Assembly (NCBI RefSeq): GCF_000426825.1
Contig: NZ_AUGC01000001.1
Location: 372,001-436,000, forward strand
DNA length: 64,000 nucleotides
Reading direction: 5' to 3'
Source of the DNA: Thermonema rossianum DSM 10300
Lineage (GTDB): Bacteria; Bacteroidota; Bacteroidia; Cytophagales; Thermonemataceae
The notes beneath the pieces are model-generated. The model was given only the letters and a program-made list of their open reading frames with translations, was not told the origin of the DNA and searched no databases. Numbering within the stretch: position 1 is the first letter of the stretch; the number at the start of each line of letters is the position of its first letter. This document shows, in pieces, positions 56,338 through 64,000 of the stretch. Made by a program: the position numbers and the translations under genes.

Positions 56338-58977
56338 ATGACATCCAAGAAGTTAGATAAAAACTACAAGCTTCGAGACCTGCGGTGCTATGCTTCCCGC
56401 AATGCACTGATGGGCAATCAGTATGAATACCGCCGCGTATTTGAAGCCTCAGAAGTCAATTATTTGTATGCCGAGTTGTCTTTTTTCAACAAGCTGTTCG
56501 ATGAAGAAGATTGGGCTTGTGATTGTGTGTTGAAAGCTTACCGCATCAAGAACAATGAAAAAATAGAGCTGTGTAGTATTGACATTCACCGGGAGGTGCG
56601 CAAAGAAGAAAATATTGTGTATGTGCGCGAAGGTTGGGGCACACCTGAATACGGTGCCTTTTGGAAACGTGGCGACTACCTTTGGGAAGCCTTTATCGAT
56701 GGAGAACTGGTGGCTTCACAAAAAATATACGTTGAGGAAGGTGGAAAAGTGACACCGGGCAATAACCCCTATTTCGATATTGAAAGCCTTCGTTTTTTCA
56801 ATGGTCCTTATAGCCTTGATGACCTGGCAGGCGGCAAGCGACGCTACTTGACTCAGTTTGCTTCCGACAAAACACAATACATATGGACAGAGCTGACCTT
56901 ACGCAATAAGCAGACGCGCTCGTGGTACTGTGAAATATTTTTCAATTATTTCGATGATGCGGGACAGCTGAAAGGCAGCGTGAGCGACTTGTTATATGTG
57001 GCGCCCGGTACTACCACTTTCTATTCTCTGGCAGGCTGGGGAAACAATACGCCCGGCTCTTGGCTGCCTGATAACTATCGCGTTGAAATAGTGTTTATGT
57101 CGGAGTTGGTGGCAGTGGCACCCCTACGTGTACACGAAACGGTGGAGGTGGAGGGGGAGCCGGAAGTGTTTTTTCCGGCAGAAAATAAACCATATATAGC
57201 CGGAGGCACCGCCGCAGAAGCATCCATGGATGAAAAATCATTGGAAGAGCTGCTTCAGGAACTGAACGAAATGATAGGCTTGGAGCCGGTCAAGAAGCGT
57301 TTGAATGACTTTATTCATTATTTGAAATTTTTGCGTTTGCGTCAAGCGCAGGGGTTTGAAGAAAATACCCACATAAGTTTACATTCCGCTTTTTTGGGCA
57401 ACCCCGGCACCGGCAAAACTACCGTGGCCAAGATGCTGGGTAAAATCTACCATAAGATGGGGCTTTTGTCCAAAGGTACCGTTCACGAGGTGTCGCGCGC
57501 TGATCTTGTAGGTAAATTTATCGGGCAGACGGCTCCACAAACACAAGAAGCCATCAACAAAGCACGCGGCGGCATCTTGTTTATCGATGAAGCGTATGCT
57601 TTGGCTCGGAAGGGCGATGAAGGCGGGCAGGACTTTGGCAAGGAAGCCATTGAAATATTGATAAAAGAGATGTCGGATGGTCCCGGCGATTTGGCCATTA
57701 TCATGGCGGGCTATCCCGAAGAGATGCAGCACATGCTACAGTCGAACCCGGGCATGAAATCCCGCATCAACCTGATTTATCATTTCCCTGACTATACGCC
57801 GCAGGAATTGATGGAGATTTTAGAGTTGAAAGCCCGGAAGAAAGGGGTTGTTTTTGCCCCGGAAGCCAAAGAGTATATATACAAGCAGCTGGTAGAGTTG
57901 TATCGTAACCGGGACCGCACCTTTGGCAATGCCCGCCTGGTAACTTCTTTGGTGGAAGAAGCAAAGCTGAATATGGGGCTTCGGATTATGCAACAAGCAA
58001 ATGCCAAGGAATTATCAAAAGAAGCCTTGGAAACCATCTTGCTGGAAGACGTAAAGGCTATTTTTGGCAAGCAACATGCAAAGAAGCCCGATATACCCAT
58101 AGATGAAGAGCTGTTGCACGATGCCATGCAGCAGCTCAATGCCTTAATAGGCATGGAGAATGTAAAAAATGAAATTCATGAGCTGGTGAAGCTGGTACGC
58201 TTTTACCGCGAATCGGGGCGTGATGTACTGAATCGCTTCTCTATGCACATGGTGTTTACGGGCAATCCCGGTACGGGCAAGACAACCGTAGCGCGCATCA
58301 TAGCGCAGGTGTACAAGGCTTTGGGCATATTGGAACGCGGGCATTTGGTAGAGTGCGACCGCCAGTCGCTGGTTGCCGCTTACGTGGGGCAAACAGCCAT
58401 CAAAACCAAGCAAAAAATAGATGAGGCAATAGGCGGGGTGCTGTTTATCGACGAAGCCTATGCCTTAACCAGCAAGTCGGAACAAGACTTTGGCAAAGAA
58501 GCAGTGGAAGTGCTGCTTAAACAAATGGAAGACCGCCGGGGTGAATTTGTGGTGATAGTGGCGGGCTATCCTGATAATATGCACGAGTTTTTGCATGCCA
58601 ATCCCGGTTTGCTTTCCCGCTTCGACATGACCATTCATTTTGACGATTACAAGGTGGATGAGCTCTACGACATTGCCCTGAGCATGTTTGAGCAGGAAGG
58701 TCTGCATTTAGACCTGGCGGCACAACAACAATTAAGAAGCTACTTGGAACATCTTTACCGGACAAGGAATAAATACTTTGGCAATGCCCGCTCCGTAAGG
58801 AAAGTGGTACAGCAGGCTGTGCGCCATCAGCATTTGCGTATGGCTTCTTTGCCCAAAGAGGCGCGCACACCTGAAGTGCTGGAAACGGTTACTATAGAAG
58901 ACCTGCGCGACCTGATGACTTCTTCGAATGACAAAGAGGAAGGGCTGGGCTTCCGTTTGAGTGGTGGGGGGGCTTAG
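56338..58977 (+). CDS. Double AAA+ ATPase (CbbX/SpoVK type) with duplicated N-terminal module
   Basis: 879 residues from the ATG at 56338 (an in-frame GTG lies six bases upstream). Two CbbX/SpoVK-type AAA+ domains: Walker A GNPGTGKT at about 354 and 642, Walker B FIDEAYAL at about 415 and 703, each followed by a FGNAR sensor-like motif. The N-terminal 270 residues hold two related beta-rich units: YLYAELSFFNKL ... GWGTPEYGAFWKRGDYLWEA, and YIWTELTLRNKQ ... GWGNNTPGSWLPDNYRVEIV. CbbX-type proteins remodel protein complexes; the N-terminal modules probably choose the target. No partner gene is adjacent on this strand. Function unknown. Confidence 0.85.
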   Translation: MTSKKLDKNYKLRDLRCYASRNALMGNQYEYRRVFEASEVNYLYAELSFFNKLFDEEDWACDCVLKAYRIKNNEKIELCSIDIHREVRKEENIVYVREGWGTPEYGAFWKRGDYLWEAFIDGELVASQKIYVEEGGKVTPGNNPYFDIESLRFFNGPYSLDDLAGGKRRYLTQFASDKTQYIWTELTLRNKQTRSWYCEIFFNYFDDAGQLKGSVSDLLYVAPGTTTFYSLAGWGNNTPGSWLPDNYRVEIVFMSELVAVAPLRVHETVEVEGEPEVFFPAENKPYIAGGTAAEASMDEKSLEELLQELNEMIGLEPVKKRLNDFIHYLKFLRLRQAQGFEENTHISLHSAFLGNPGTGKTTVAKMLGKIYHKMGLLSKGTVHEVSRADLVGKFIGQTAPQTQEAINKARGGILFIDEAYALARKGDEGGQDFGKEAIEILIKEMSDGPGDLAIIMAGYPEEMQHMLQSNPGMKSRINLIYHFPDYTPQELMEILELKARKKGVVFAPEAKEYIYKQLVELYRNRDRTFGNARLVTSLVEEAKLNMGLRIMQQANAKELSKEALETILLEDVKAIFGKQHAKKPDIPIDEELLHDAMQQLNALIGMENVKNEIHELVKLVRFYRESGRDVLNRFSMHMVFTGNPGTGKTTVARIIAQVYKALGILERGHLVECDRQSLVAAYVGQTAIKTKQKIDEAIGGVLFIDEAYALTSKSEQDFGKEAVEVLLKQMEDRRGEFVVIVAGYPDNMHEFLHANPGLLSRFDMTIHFDDYKVDELYDIALSMFEQEGLHLDLAAQQQLRSYLEHLYRTRNKYFGNARSVRKVVQQAVRHQHLRMASLPKEARTPEVLETVTIEDLRDLMTSSNDKEEGLGFRLSGGGA

Positions 58978-59002
58978 GTTTCATTTCACCTTCTTCGTAT
59001 GG

Positions 59003-59030
59003 AAATAAAAAAAGAGGGCATTTGCCCTCT
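59003..59030 (-). terminator. Terminator of the LPP20/CsgG-like unit
   Basis: AGAGGGCA (59013-59020) pairs perfectly with TGCCCTCT (59023-59030). On the minus strand it is followed by TTTTTTTATTT. Confidence 0.88.
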
Positions 59031-59053
59031 CTTGCCATTTATTGACAGCTTTT

Positions 59054-60439
59054 TTACAAAAGTGCTTCGGTAAGCTTTCTTACCAACTGTAGACTCACTT
59101 CCTGCTGGGCTTTTTTGTAGGCATCCAAGCCTGCCTTTTCGTAGTCGGTTTGAAAACCTTTGATGTTGTCCAGTACGGTGCTCATGATTTCGCGTTGTGT
59201 GGCAGGGTCTATCGCTACCGCCTTAATGCTGAGCTTGCTGATATAAATAGCTCCGCTGCGTGAAAGCGCTTCGGTGTTGGCTTCAATAGACAGCACCACA
59301 TCGGCACCTTGGGGTGTGCGGCTGAATTCCACTCCTTTTTTGCTCAACTCGTTTTTTATGTACTGCTCTACAATATTGTTGTCGAGAGCTTTGCCCAAGT
59401 TGTATTCTTTTGATTCTATGTAAACGACGGGCTTTTCAATATGAATGGTAACTGTAGCTTTGGGGGTGGAAAAGCGCTCAATAAGAAAACGTTCAAGCTT
59501 GTCGCTTTCTTTGACCTTGGCAATTTGCATGAGGTCCGGTGCTACGATGAGGTGGAGAGTCCCCGTAGCGCTGATGGCTTTTTTGAGTTCGAGACCGGCA
59601 GTGCCGTTTGCGTCAGTAGTGGGGGGGCAACTCAACAAGCCCTCACCGCCTTGGAAATAGCTGTGCAGGGGCCAATAAGCCAATGTTTGTTGATTAGCCA
59701 CGGTGGCTTTCAATTTCAGCAATTGAGGCCGGCTGTTGCGACGCTTAAGACGCACCTCTTGCGGTGTTATTTGAAGGTCGATTTTATTCAATATGTTTTG
59801 AATGCCGTAGTAAGCTTCTACCATCAACGAGCGGGATTCGCCGTTTACATTTATTTCAAGGTTTTCGCCCCAATAATTTTTTATGGCAAACAAGGCTTGA
59901 AAATAGCCCTCCATGGCTTCTGTCCATTGGCGGCGTTGCTCTGCCTCTTTGGCTTTTTGATAAAAAGCAAAGGCGGTCTGGCGTGCGTTTTCTTTTTTCT
60001 GTTCCTGCTGGCGTGCATACTCGGCTTTCGACAGGCGGTAATATACCCAATAGCGCTCGCCGTCTTCGTAGGTATCTACTATTTCAAAGTTTTCGATTTC
60101 GGCAGTGGCAGTGGTTTTTATGTTCGACTCATACTCTTCGCGAAAGCTGCCGTTTTTGTCTAACTGATAAAGAAAGGAAGTGCTGGAAACAGTTACTTTT
60201 ATTTCCGAAATGAGGTCTTGCAGTGCATTTTTTTTGGCAGTTTCCTGGTAGTCGGGCTGCCGCATGCTTGCACTGCCAATGCCTATGTAATAGACCGAAG
60301 AGATGGGGCGTGCCTTGACCCACTCCGGGCGGTCGTCTTCAATATTTTGGGCAGATGCCGGCACGCTCTGCTTTTGGCAGGCGAGCGTGCCCCACAGCAG
60401 TACCCACATACAAAACAGGTAAATCGATTTAGTTTTCAT
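59054..60439 (-). CDS. LPP20-family lipoprotein
   Basis: 461 residues from the ATG at 60439; the lipobox LWGTLAC puts Cys at 21. RPEWVKARPISSVYYIGIGS followed by ETAKKNALQDLISEIKVTVS is the LPP20 pattern (ExxWV...GxG/S, then alanine-spaced helix), as in FlgP and related outer-membrane lipoproteins. A middle region and a C-terminal domain (GKALDNNIVEQYIKNELSKK, then DVVLSIEANTEA) complete it. The start overlaps the upstream CsgG-like gene by 11 bases, implying coupled translation and joint function. Confidence 0.78.
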   Translation of the reverse strand: MKTKSIYLFCMWVLLWGTLACQKQSVPASAQNIEDDRPEWVKARPISSVYYIGIGSASMRQPDYQETAKKNALQDLISEIKVTVSSTSFLYQLDKNGSFREEYESNIKTTATAEIENFEIVDTYEDGERYWVYYRLSKAEYARQQEQKKENARQTAFAFYQKAKEAEQRRQWTEAMEGYFQALFAIKNYWGENLEINVNGESRSLMVEAYYGIQNILNKIDLQITPQEVRLKRRNSRPQLLKLKATVANQQTLAYWPLHSYFQGGEGLLSCPPTTDANGTAGLELKKAISATGTLHLIVAPDLMQIAKVKESDKLERFLIERFSTPKATVTIHIEKPVVYIESKEYNLGKALDNNIVEQYIKNELSKKGVEFSRTPQGADVVLSIEANTEALSRSGAIYISKLSIKAVAIDPATQREIMSTVLDNIKGFQTDYEKAGLDAYKKAQQEVSLQLVRKLTEALL

Positions 60440-61808
60440 ATTCCGTTTCAACATAGTGAATGACATTATTTACACATTGTTCTGCAATACGTTCTAAAAG
60501 CGGATCGAGCATGCCTTGGGTGGAGTTGAGTTGCCGCTTGGCAGTGAATAGGTTATACAACTCTTTGCGAGCAGAGGAAGAGGTGTTCACGCCGACATCG
60601 CTGCCGGGATACAAGTTTTTATAGTCGCCGCGATAAGTGGCATAGTGAATGTGGTCGCTGCTGGATTGGCGTGCGATATTGGAGAAAATGATTTTTCCCG
60701 TTTCCGAAGAAATCAAATAATACTGCACACTTACTTCTACGGTTTTGGATTGTTGGTACTCTGTATAGTTGGTTTTACGATAACGCACCTCATATACGGT
60801 TTTATTGGTAGTGGTATCGGTAACTTTTACCTTATAGGCTTCATAAGCTATTTTATTTACTGCTTGCAGGGGCGTTTGCTCTATAGAAACATTGATAATT
60901 CGAGCAGCCAATACGGCTTTGGCGCCCAACAGCTTGCCGGCTTCAGCAGCCGTGCCTTCATTCACTACGCCTGTCATGCCCAATTGCTGCTCGTTGAGAA
61001 ATTTGTCTATGTTGTCGCGATCGACTACCTCTATAAGCGGATGCTTGTTGTTGACCAAGCGGTTGATGATGCGCCCGCGTAGACTTTCGGCGTAGGGGCG
61101 GTTGTTGTAATTGCCGGGAATGACCGGCAGCACACTGACCGTGAGCATGGCTTTACGGCGGCAATACTCGCGCAGCTGGCGGACATCCTTATAATCAGGT
61201 AAGTTGCGGTATATTTGGTCGAACTTATAGAAGGCTTGTTTATATTTCTCTTCGTTCATCAGGCGGTTGCCCTCGCGATAAATGGGCTCATAGGTGCTGG
61301 TTTGTTTAAGCTTTTTAACGTCTTTGTAATTGGGGTCTATGCTAAGAATTTCTTCAAAAATATTGTTTGCTTCATCGAACTGCTCTTCAAGCAATTTTTT
61401 AGTCCCTTCCTGATAGCGTTGTGCAAGATATATACCTTTCGATTCTTCAAAGTATTGGCGGTGGGTAGGTGGAATCCGGAGTTGTACGGAATGCTGTGCC
61501 ACCTGCTGTTGAAACGCTTGCGCCTTCAGAAAAGCGTAAACAGTTTCGCGATGTTGTCCGTTGGCATGCGCTTGAAACACTTCGCTCAGGTAATCGTCCA
61601 GCACGCGTTCGCCCACGCGCTTCAGTCCCATTTGGGCTTCTGTTTTGCGGGGATTGCGCCGGATGGCTTCCATATAGCTGTTGGCAGCTTCCAGATACAT
61701 GCGTGATTGCTCGAAGGCAATGCCTTGCTTTAGATATTTTTTAGCACCGCTGCAGCCGGCCAATAGGCTAAGTATGCATAAGCAACAAAAAAGTAAGTAG
61801 TTCTTCAT
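60429..61808 (-). CDS. TPR + CsgG-like lipoprotein
   Basis: 459 residues from the ATG at 61808, giving lipobox LLAGC (Cys19); a longer in-frame reading to 61922 lacks a signal and overlaps the next gene. N-terminal TPR-like repeats (AFEQSRMYLEAANSYMEAIR, EEQFDEANNIFEEILSIDPN) are followed by a CsgG/LpoB-like domain (RIINRLVNNKHPLIEVVDRD, IDKFLNEQQLGMTGVV, AGKLLGAKAVLAARI). CsgG-type proteins form or support outer-membrane assemblies. Pairs with the LPP20-like gene downstream, similar to FlgO/FlgP-type pairs. Confidence 0.78.
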   Translation of the reverse strand: MKNYLLFCCLCILSLLAGCSGAKKYLKQGIAFEQSRMYLEAANSYMEAIRRNPRKTEAQMGLKRVGERVLDDYLSEVFQAHANGQHRETVYAFLKAQAFQQQVAQHSVQLRIPPTHRQYFEESKGIYLAQRYQEGTKKLLEEQFDEANNIFEEILSIDPNYKDVKKLKQTSTYEPIYREGNRLMNEEKYKQAFYKFDQIYRNLPDYKDVRQLREYCRRKAMLTVSVLPVIPGNYNNRPYAESLRGRIINRLVNNKHPLIEVVDRDNIDKFLNEQQLGMTGVVNEGTAAEAGKLLGAKAVLAARIINVSIEQTPLQAVNKIAYEAYKVKVTDTTTNKTVYEVRYRKTNYTEYQQSKTVEVSVQYYLISSETGKIIFSNIARQSSSDHIHYATYRGDYKNLYPGSDVGVNTSSSARKELYNLFTAKRQLNSTQGMLDPLLERIAEQCVNNVIHYVETEYEN

Positions 61809-61896
61809 AATCTTTTGACATTGGTTCCTTTGCTTCAATAAGCTAAGAAAAAATGTGCCAAAAAGTGTCTTTTTGAAGCATAAAAAACAAAAAATG

Positions 61897-63252
61897 TCAA
61901 GGGCGGTATTCAAAAGCCCCAATATCGGGTTGGTTATCGCGGGGCAAGCCTTCTATGTCGTTGGTTATGGAGGTGGGTAAGCCCCGGTCAATGAGTGGTG
62001 AGTTTTCAGCCGGCCGCAAATTCAAGGCGCGTTCATCTTGAAAAAGTACGCCGGAAGGGTTTACCTGATTTTGATTGTTGCCGGGGTTCAGTACTTCGGC
62101 AGAATAAGTGGCTGTTTTGAATACATTATGAGCCGCTTGTAAGCTTAGACCGGGTCCAATGAAAAATATTTCATCGGACAGACTGCCCCAAAATACCGAA
62201 TTAAACAAGCTGATGCTCATGGGGGGGGCGTCGTCGTTTTGAAAAAAGACAGTGCCCGGCTCGTTGTTCCGGAAGAAATTGTATTCATAATTGGCAAAAG
62301 TGCAATGCACCAGCTCATAACTGCCCCCGTCGTTGGCTTGAAAAAGGCGTTCAATGCAATTGCTGATGATGGTATTGTACAGGCGCATTTGCGTGTTAAA
62401 AGCAATGCAACCGGCCACGGAGGCATGATAAATCTGACAAGCGTTTATATCTACTTCCGTATCGCTGCATAAGATGCCTATTTCGGCATTGCGCAGTGTA
62501 CAGTAGTTCAACAGGTGACGACCGGTGCCGGGATAGAGCAAAAGCCCGCGCCAAGTGCCTACAGCTCTTTCGTACAACGGCTCTTGGCGGAAGCCACCTA
62601 TCACCACCGAGTCGGCCGGGGTGCCATTGATGATGAGCGTACCGAAGACATGCAGGGCAGCGCGATTATAAGCATAAACACGTGCCCCGGCTTCTATGGT
62701 AAGGCTACAGCCCGGCGCCACACTCACCGAATCGTAGAGAATATAAGGCCGGCCGGCGTCCCATACGGCATCGCAGGCAATGGTGCCGCTGATATGGGCT
62801 ACGGTCTGCCCCCAGCTGATGAGCGGCACTTTCTGTTGGTTGCTGTTGGTTTCGAAAAGCAGTTCATCATAAAAAAGTTCCGGCTCTTGGTTTTGGCTGT
62901 TGCCCGGCAGGGTGGCCGACACCAGCACGCGCAGGCTGTCGCCGGCACGCAGAAGCACGTTTTCCCAAAGGCTGCCTTCTTTGCCATTGATGATGACCCG
63001 ATAGGGCGAAGTGCTGCCCCCTTGGAGCGTAATGCGCCGGATGCGTACGTTTTTGCTGTTTTTATTGTAAACACTGAAACGATAAGTGGGGGTGGTCAGG
63101 TCGGTGAATACCGTATCCAATATGATGGCATCATTTGAGAATGAAAGCTTGAGGCTTCCATCGGAAGAAACAGGCTCTTCCAAGCCTTGGCATGCAACCA
63201 ATAGGCTTAAAAGAGCCAAAAAAACATACGAATACCGCCCTTTGAATCTCAT
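61897..63252 (-). CDS. Parallel beta-helix lipoprotein, choice-of-anchor Q type
   Basis: 451 residues; lipoprotein signal (LSLLVAC, Cys21). An N-terminal beta-sandwich-like part precedes a right-handed parallel beta-helix (GTWRGLLLYPGTGRHLLNYC, IGILCSDTEVDINACQIYHA). The C-terminus LRPAENSPLIDRGLPTS ... LPRDNQPDIGAFEY is the ending seen in choice-of-anchor Q proteins of Bacteroidota. No polysaccharide-lyase catalytic residues can be assigned. It starts two bases after the prfA stop, so it is probably in the prfA transcript. Confidence 0.82.
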   Translation of the reverse strand: MRFKGRYSYVFLALLSLLVACQGLEEPVSSDGSLKLSFSNDAIILDTVFTDLTTPTYRFSVYNKNSKNVRIRRITLQGGSTSPYRVIINGKEGSLWENVLLRAGDSLRVLVSATLPGNSQNQEPELFYDELLFETNSNQQKVPLISWGQTVAHISGTIACDAVWDAGRPYILYDSVSVAPGCSLTIEAGARVYAYNRAALHVFGTLIINGTPADSVVIGGFRQEPLYERAVGTWRGLLLYPGTGRHLLNYCTLRNAEIGILCSDTEVDINACQIYHASVAGCIAFNTQMRLYNTIISNCIERLFQANDGGSYELVHCTFANYEYNFFRNNEPGTVFFQNDDAPPMSISLFNSVFWGSLSDEIFFIGPGLSLQAAHNVFKTATYSAEVLNPGNNQNQVNPSGVLFQDERALNLRPAENSPLIDRGLPTSITNDIEGLPRDNQPDIGAFEYRP

Positions 63253-63254
63253 CT

Positions 63255-64000
63255 TTATTGCACGCTTCCTTCCTTCAGTTTTTCGGCATTATCGGCAATG
63301 CGCAGGGCATCAATGATTTCTTCCAGCTCACCATCCATCACTGCCGGCAGGTTGTAGAGGGTCAGACCAATACGGTGGTCGGTTACGCGGCTTTGCGGAA
63401 AGTTATAGGTGCGTATTTTTTCGGAACGCTCGCCCGTTTTTACCATCGAACGACGTTGCTCGCCTACTTCTTTGTTGTGCTTTTCCAGCTCGAGTTCATA
63501 AAGGCGGGCACGCAGCACCTTCATTGCTTTTTCTTTGTTTTTTATCTGCGACTTCTCATCTTGGCAGCTTACTACCACGCCCGTAGGCAGGTGGGTAATA
63601 CGCACTGCCGAATAAGTAGTGTTTACCGACTGCCCGCCGGGACCCGAAGAACAAAACGTATCGATGCGCAGGTCGTTCGGGTTGATTTCTACATCTACTT
63701 CTTCCATCTCGGGAAGCACCGCCACACTGGCGGCAGAGGTGTGCACCCGCCCTTGGGTTTCGGTAGCCGGCACCCGCTGTACGCGGTGTACCCCCGACTC
63801 ATACTTCAAAGTGCCATAGGCGCCACTGCCCATTACCGAGGCAACAATTTCTTTGTATCCGCCGGAAGTGCCCTCGGTGTAGTCGAGTATTTCCATCTTC
63901 CATCCCTGCTTCTCCGCAAAGCGCTGGTACATGCGGAAAAGATCGCCGGCAAAGAGGGCTGCTTCATCGCCGCCTACTGCCGCCCGTATTTCAAGGATGG
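63255..64000 (-). CDS. prfA: Peptide chain release factor 1 (5' end beyond window)
   Basis: The visible 248 residues are the C-terminal two thirds of RF1; the frame continues past base 64000 ([20 protein letters not shown]). The GGQ peptidyl-hydrolysis motif is in [20 protein letters not shown], and the PAT codon-recognition tripeptide ([13 protein letters not shown]) marks RF1, for UAA and UAG, rather than RF2. The ATG at 63932 is internal, not the start. Confidence 0.96.
   Translation of the reverse strand, partial: ILEIRAAVGGDEAALFAGDLFRMYQRFAEKQGWKMEILDYTEGTSGGYKEIVASVMGSGAYGTLKYESGVHRVQRVPATETQGRVHTSAASVAVLPEMEEVDVEINPNDLRIDTFCSSGPGGQSVNTTYSAVRITHLPTGVVVSCQDEKSQIKNKEKAMKVLRARLYELELEKHNKEVGEQRRSMVKTGERSEKIRTYNFPQSRVTDHRIGLTLYNLPAVMDGELEEIIDALRIADNAEKLKEGSVQ

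Noticed and set aside
61809-61922. Longer start for the CsgG-like lipoprotein
   Set aside because: It would overlap the beta-helix gene by 26 bases and hide the clear lipoprotein signal at 61808.

Overview
The window is chromosomal DNA from a member of the Bacteroidota, most likely a Cytophagales-type bacterium. Four signs point there. Many genes are preceded by the Bacteroidota promoter -7 element TAnnTTTG, often with a TTG/TTTG -33 element 19-20 bases upstream. There are two tandem GldJ-like gliding/secretion lipoproteins. The ccmBCDE-ccmF, nrnA-FKBP and rpoBC-DUF3467 neighbourhoods are arranged as I know them from that phylum. Many products are lipoproteins with an N-terminal lipobox. I see no insertion sequence, phage, integrase or CRISPR array; the region looks like stable core genome, densely coded, with no gene-free stretch above 300 bases.

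Layout. 1-1520: end of a rhomboid protease and a WG-repeat protein. 1608-6314 (minus): cytochrome c maturation genes ccmB-ccmC-ccmD-ccmE and, after a likely attenuator, ccmF. 6437-11009: a dicarboxylate/amino acid symporter, purB, a PolB-like exonuclease and an apparent SiaB-SiaC fusion. 11147-24434: the translation/transcription block tRNA-Tyr/Gly/Thr-tuf, then tRNA-Trp-secE-nusG-rplK-rplA-rplJ-rplL-rpoB-rpoC, with clear promoters, a UUCG-loop terminator after tuf and a hairpin before rpoB. 24532-31169: DUF3467 and DUF2461 proteins, an LpoA-like exported protein, hemL, lspA, a small conserved protein, sucD and an Hsp20-like protein. 31229-36552 (minus): a lipoprotein, rdgB, two double-domain FKBP lipoproteins, nrnA and a three-domain thioredoxin-like protein whose start codon overlaps that of divergent recO.

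36551-45605: recO, a ChaN-like protein, an acyl-CoA carboxylase beta subunit, a SirB1-like protein, a NeuD/PglD-like acetyltransferase (minus), an Nfu-type Fe-S protein and mfd. 45763-48850: two tandem GldJ-like lipoproteins. 48925-51910 (minus): a TPR lipoprotein and aconitase. 52066-53933: a three-gene operon of a degenerate Sua5/YrdC homologue, a UbiA prenyltransferase and a small membrane protein, whose -7 box sits in the loop of a perfect inverted repeat. 53975-58977: anmK (minus), a cytosolic THI5/NMT1-like protein and a double AAA+ ATPase with a duplicated N-terminal module. 59054-64000 (minus): an LPP20-like lipoprotein, a TPR+CsgG-like lipoprotein, a parallel beta-helix lipoprotein and the 3' part of prfA.

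How the genes connect: much of the window serves gene expression (tRNAs, EF-Tu, ribosomal proteins, RNA polymerase, NusG, Mfd, RF1). A second theme is the cell envelope: LspA matures lipoproteins, and at least nine predicted lipoproteins are encoded nearby, including gliding/T9SS-type GldJ and folding catalysts of the FKBP type. The best candidates for less-described biology are the SiaB-SiaC fusion, the duplicated-module AAA+ protein, the degenerate Sua5-UbiA operon with its inverted-repeat promoter, and the CcmE variant with a cysteine in place of the usual haem-binding histidine. All functional calls come from reading protein motifs by eye; no database search was run.
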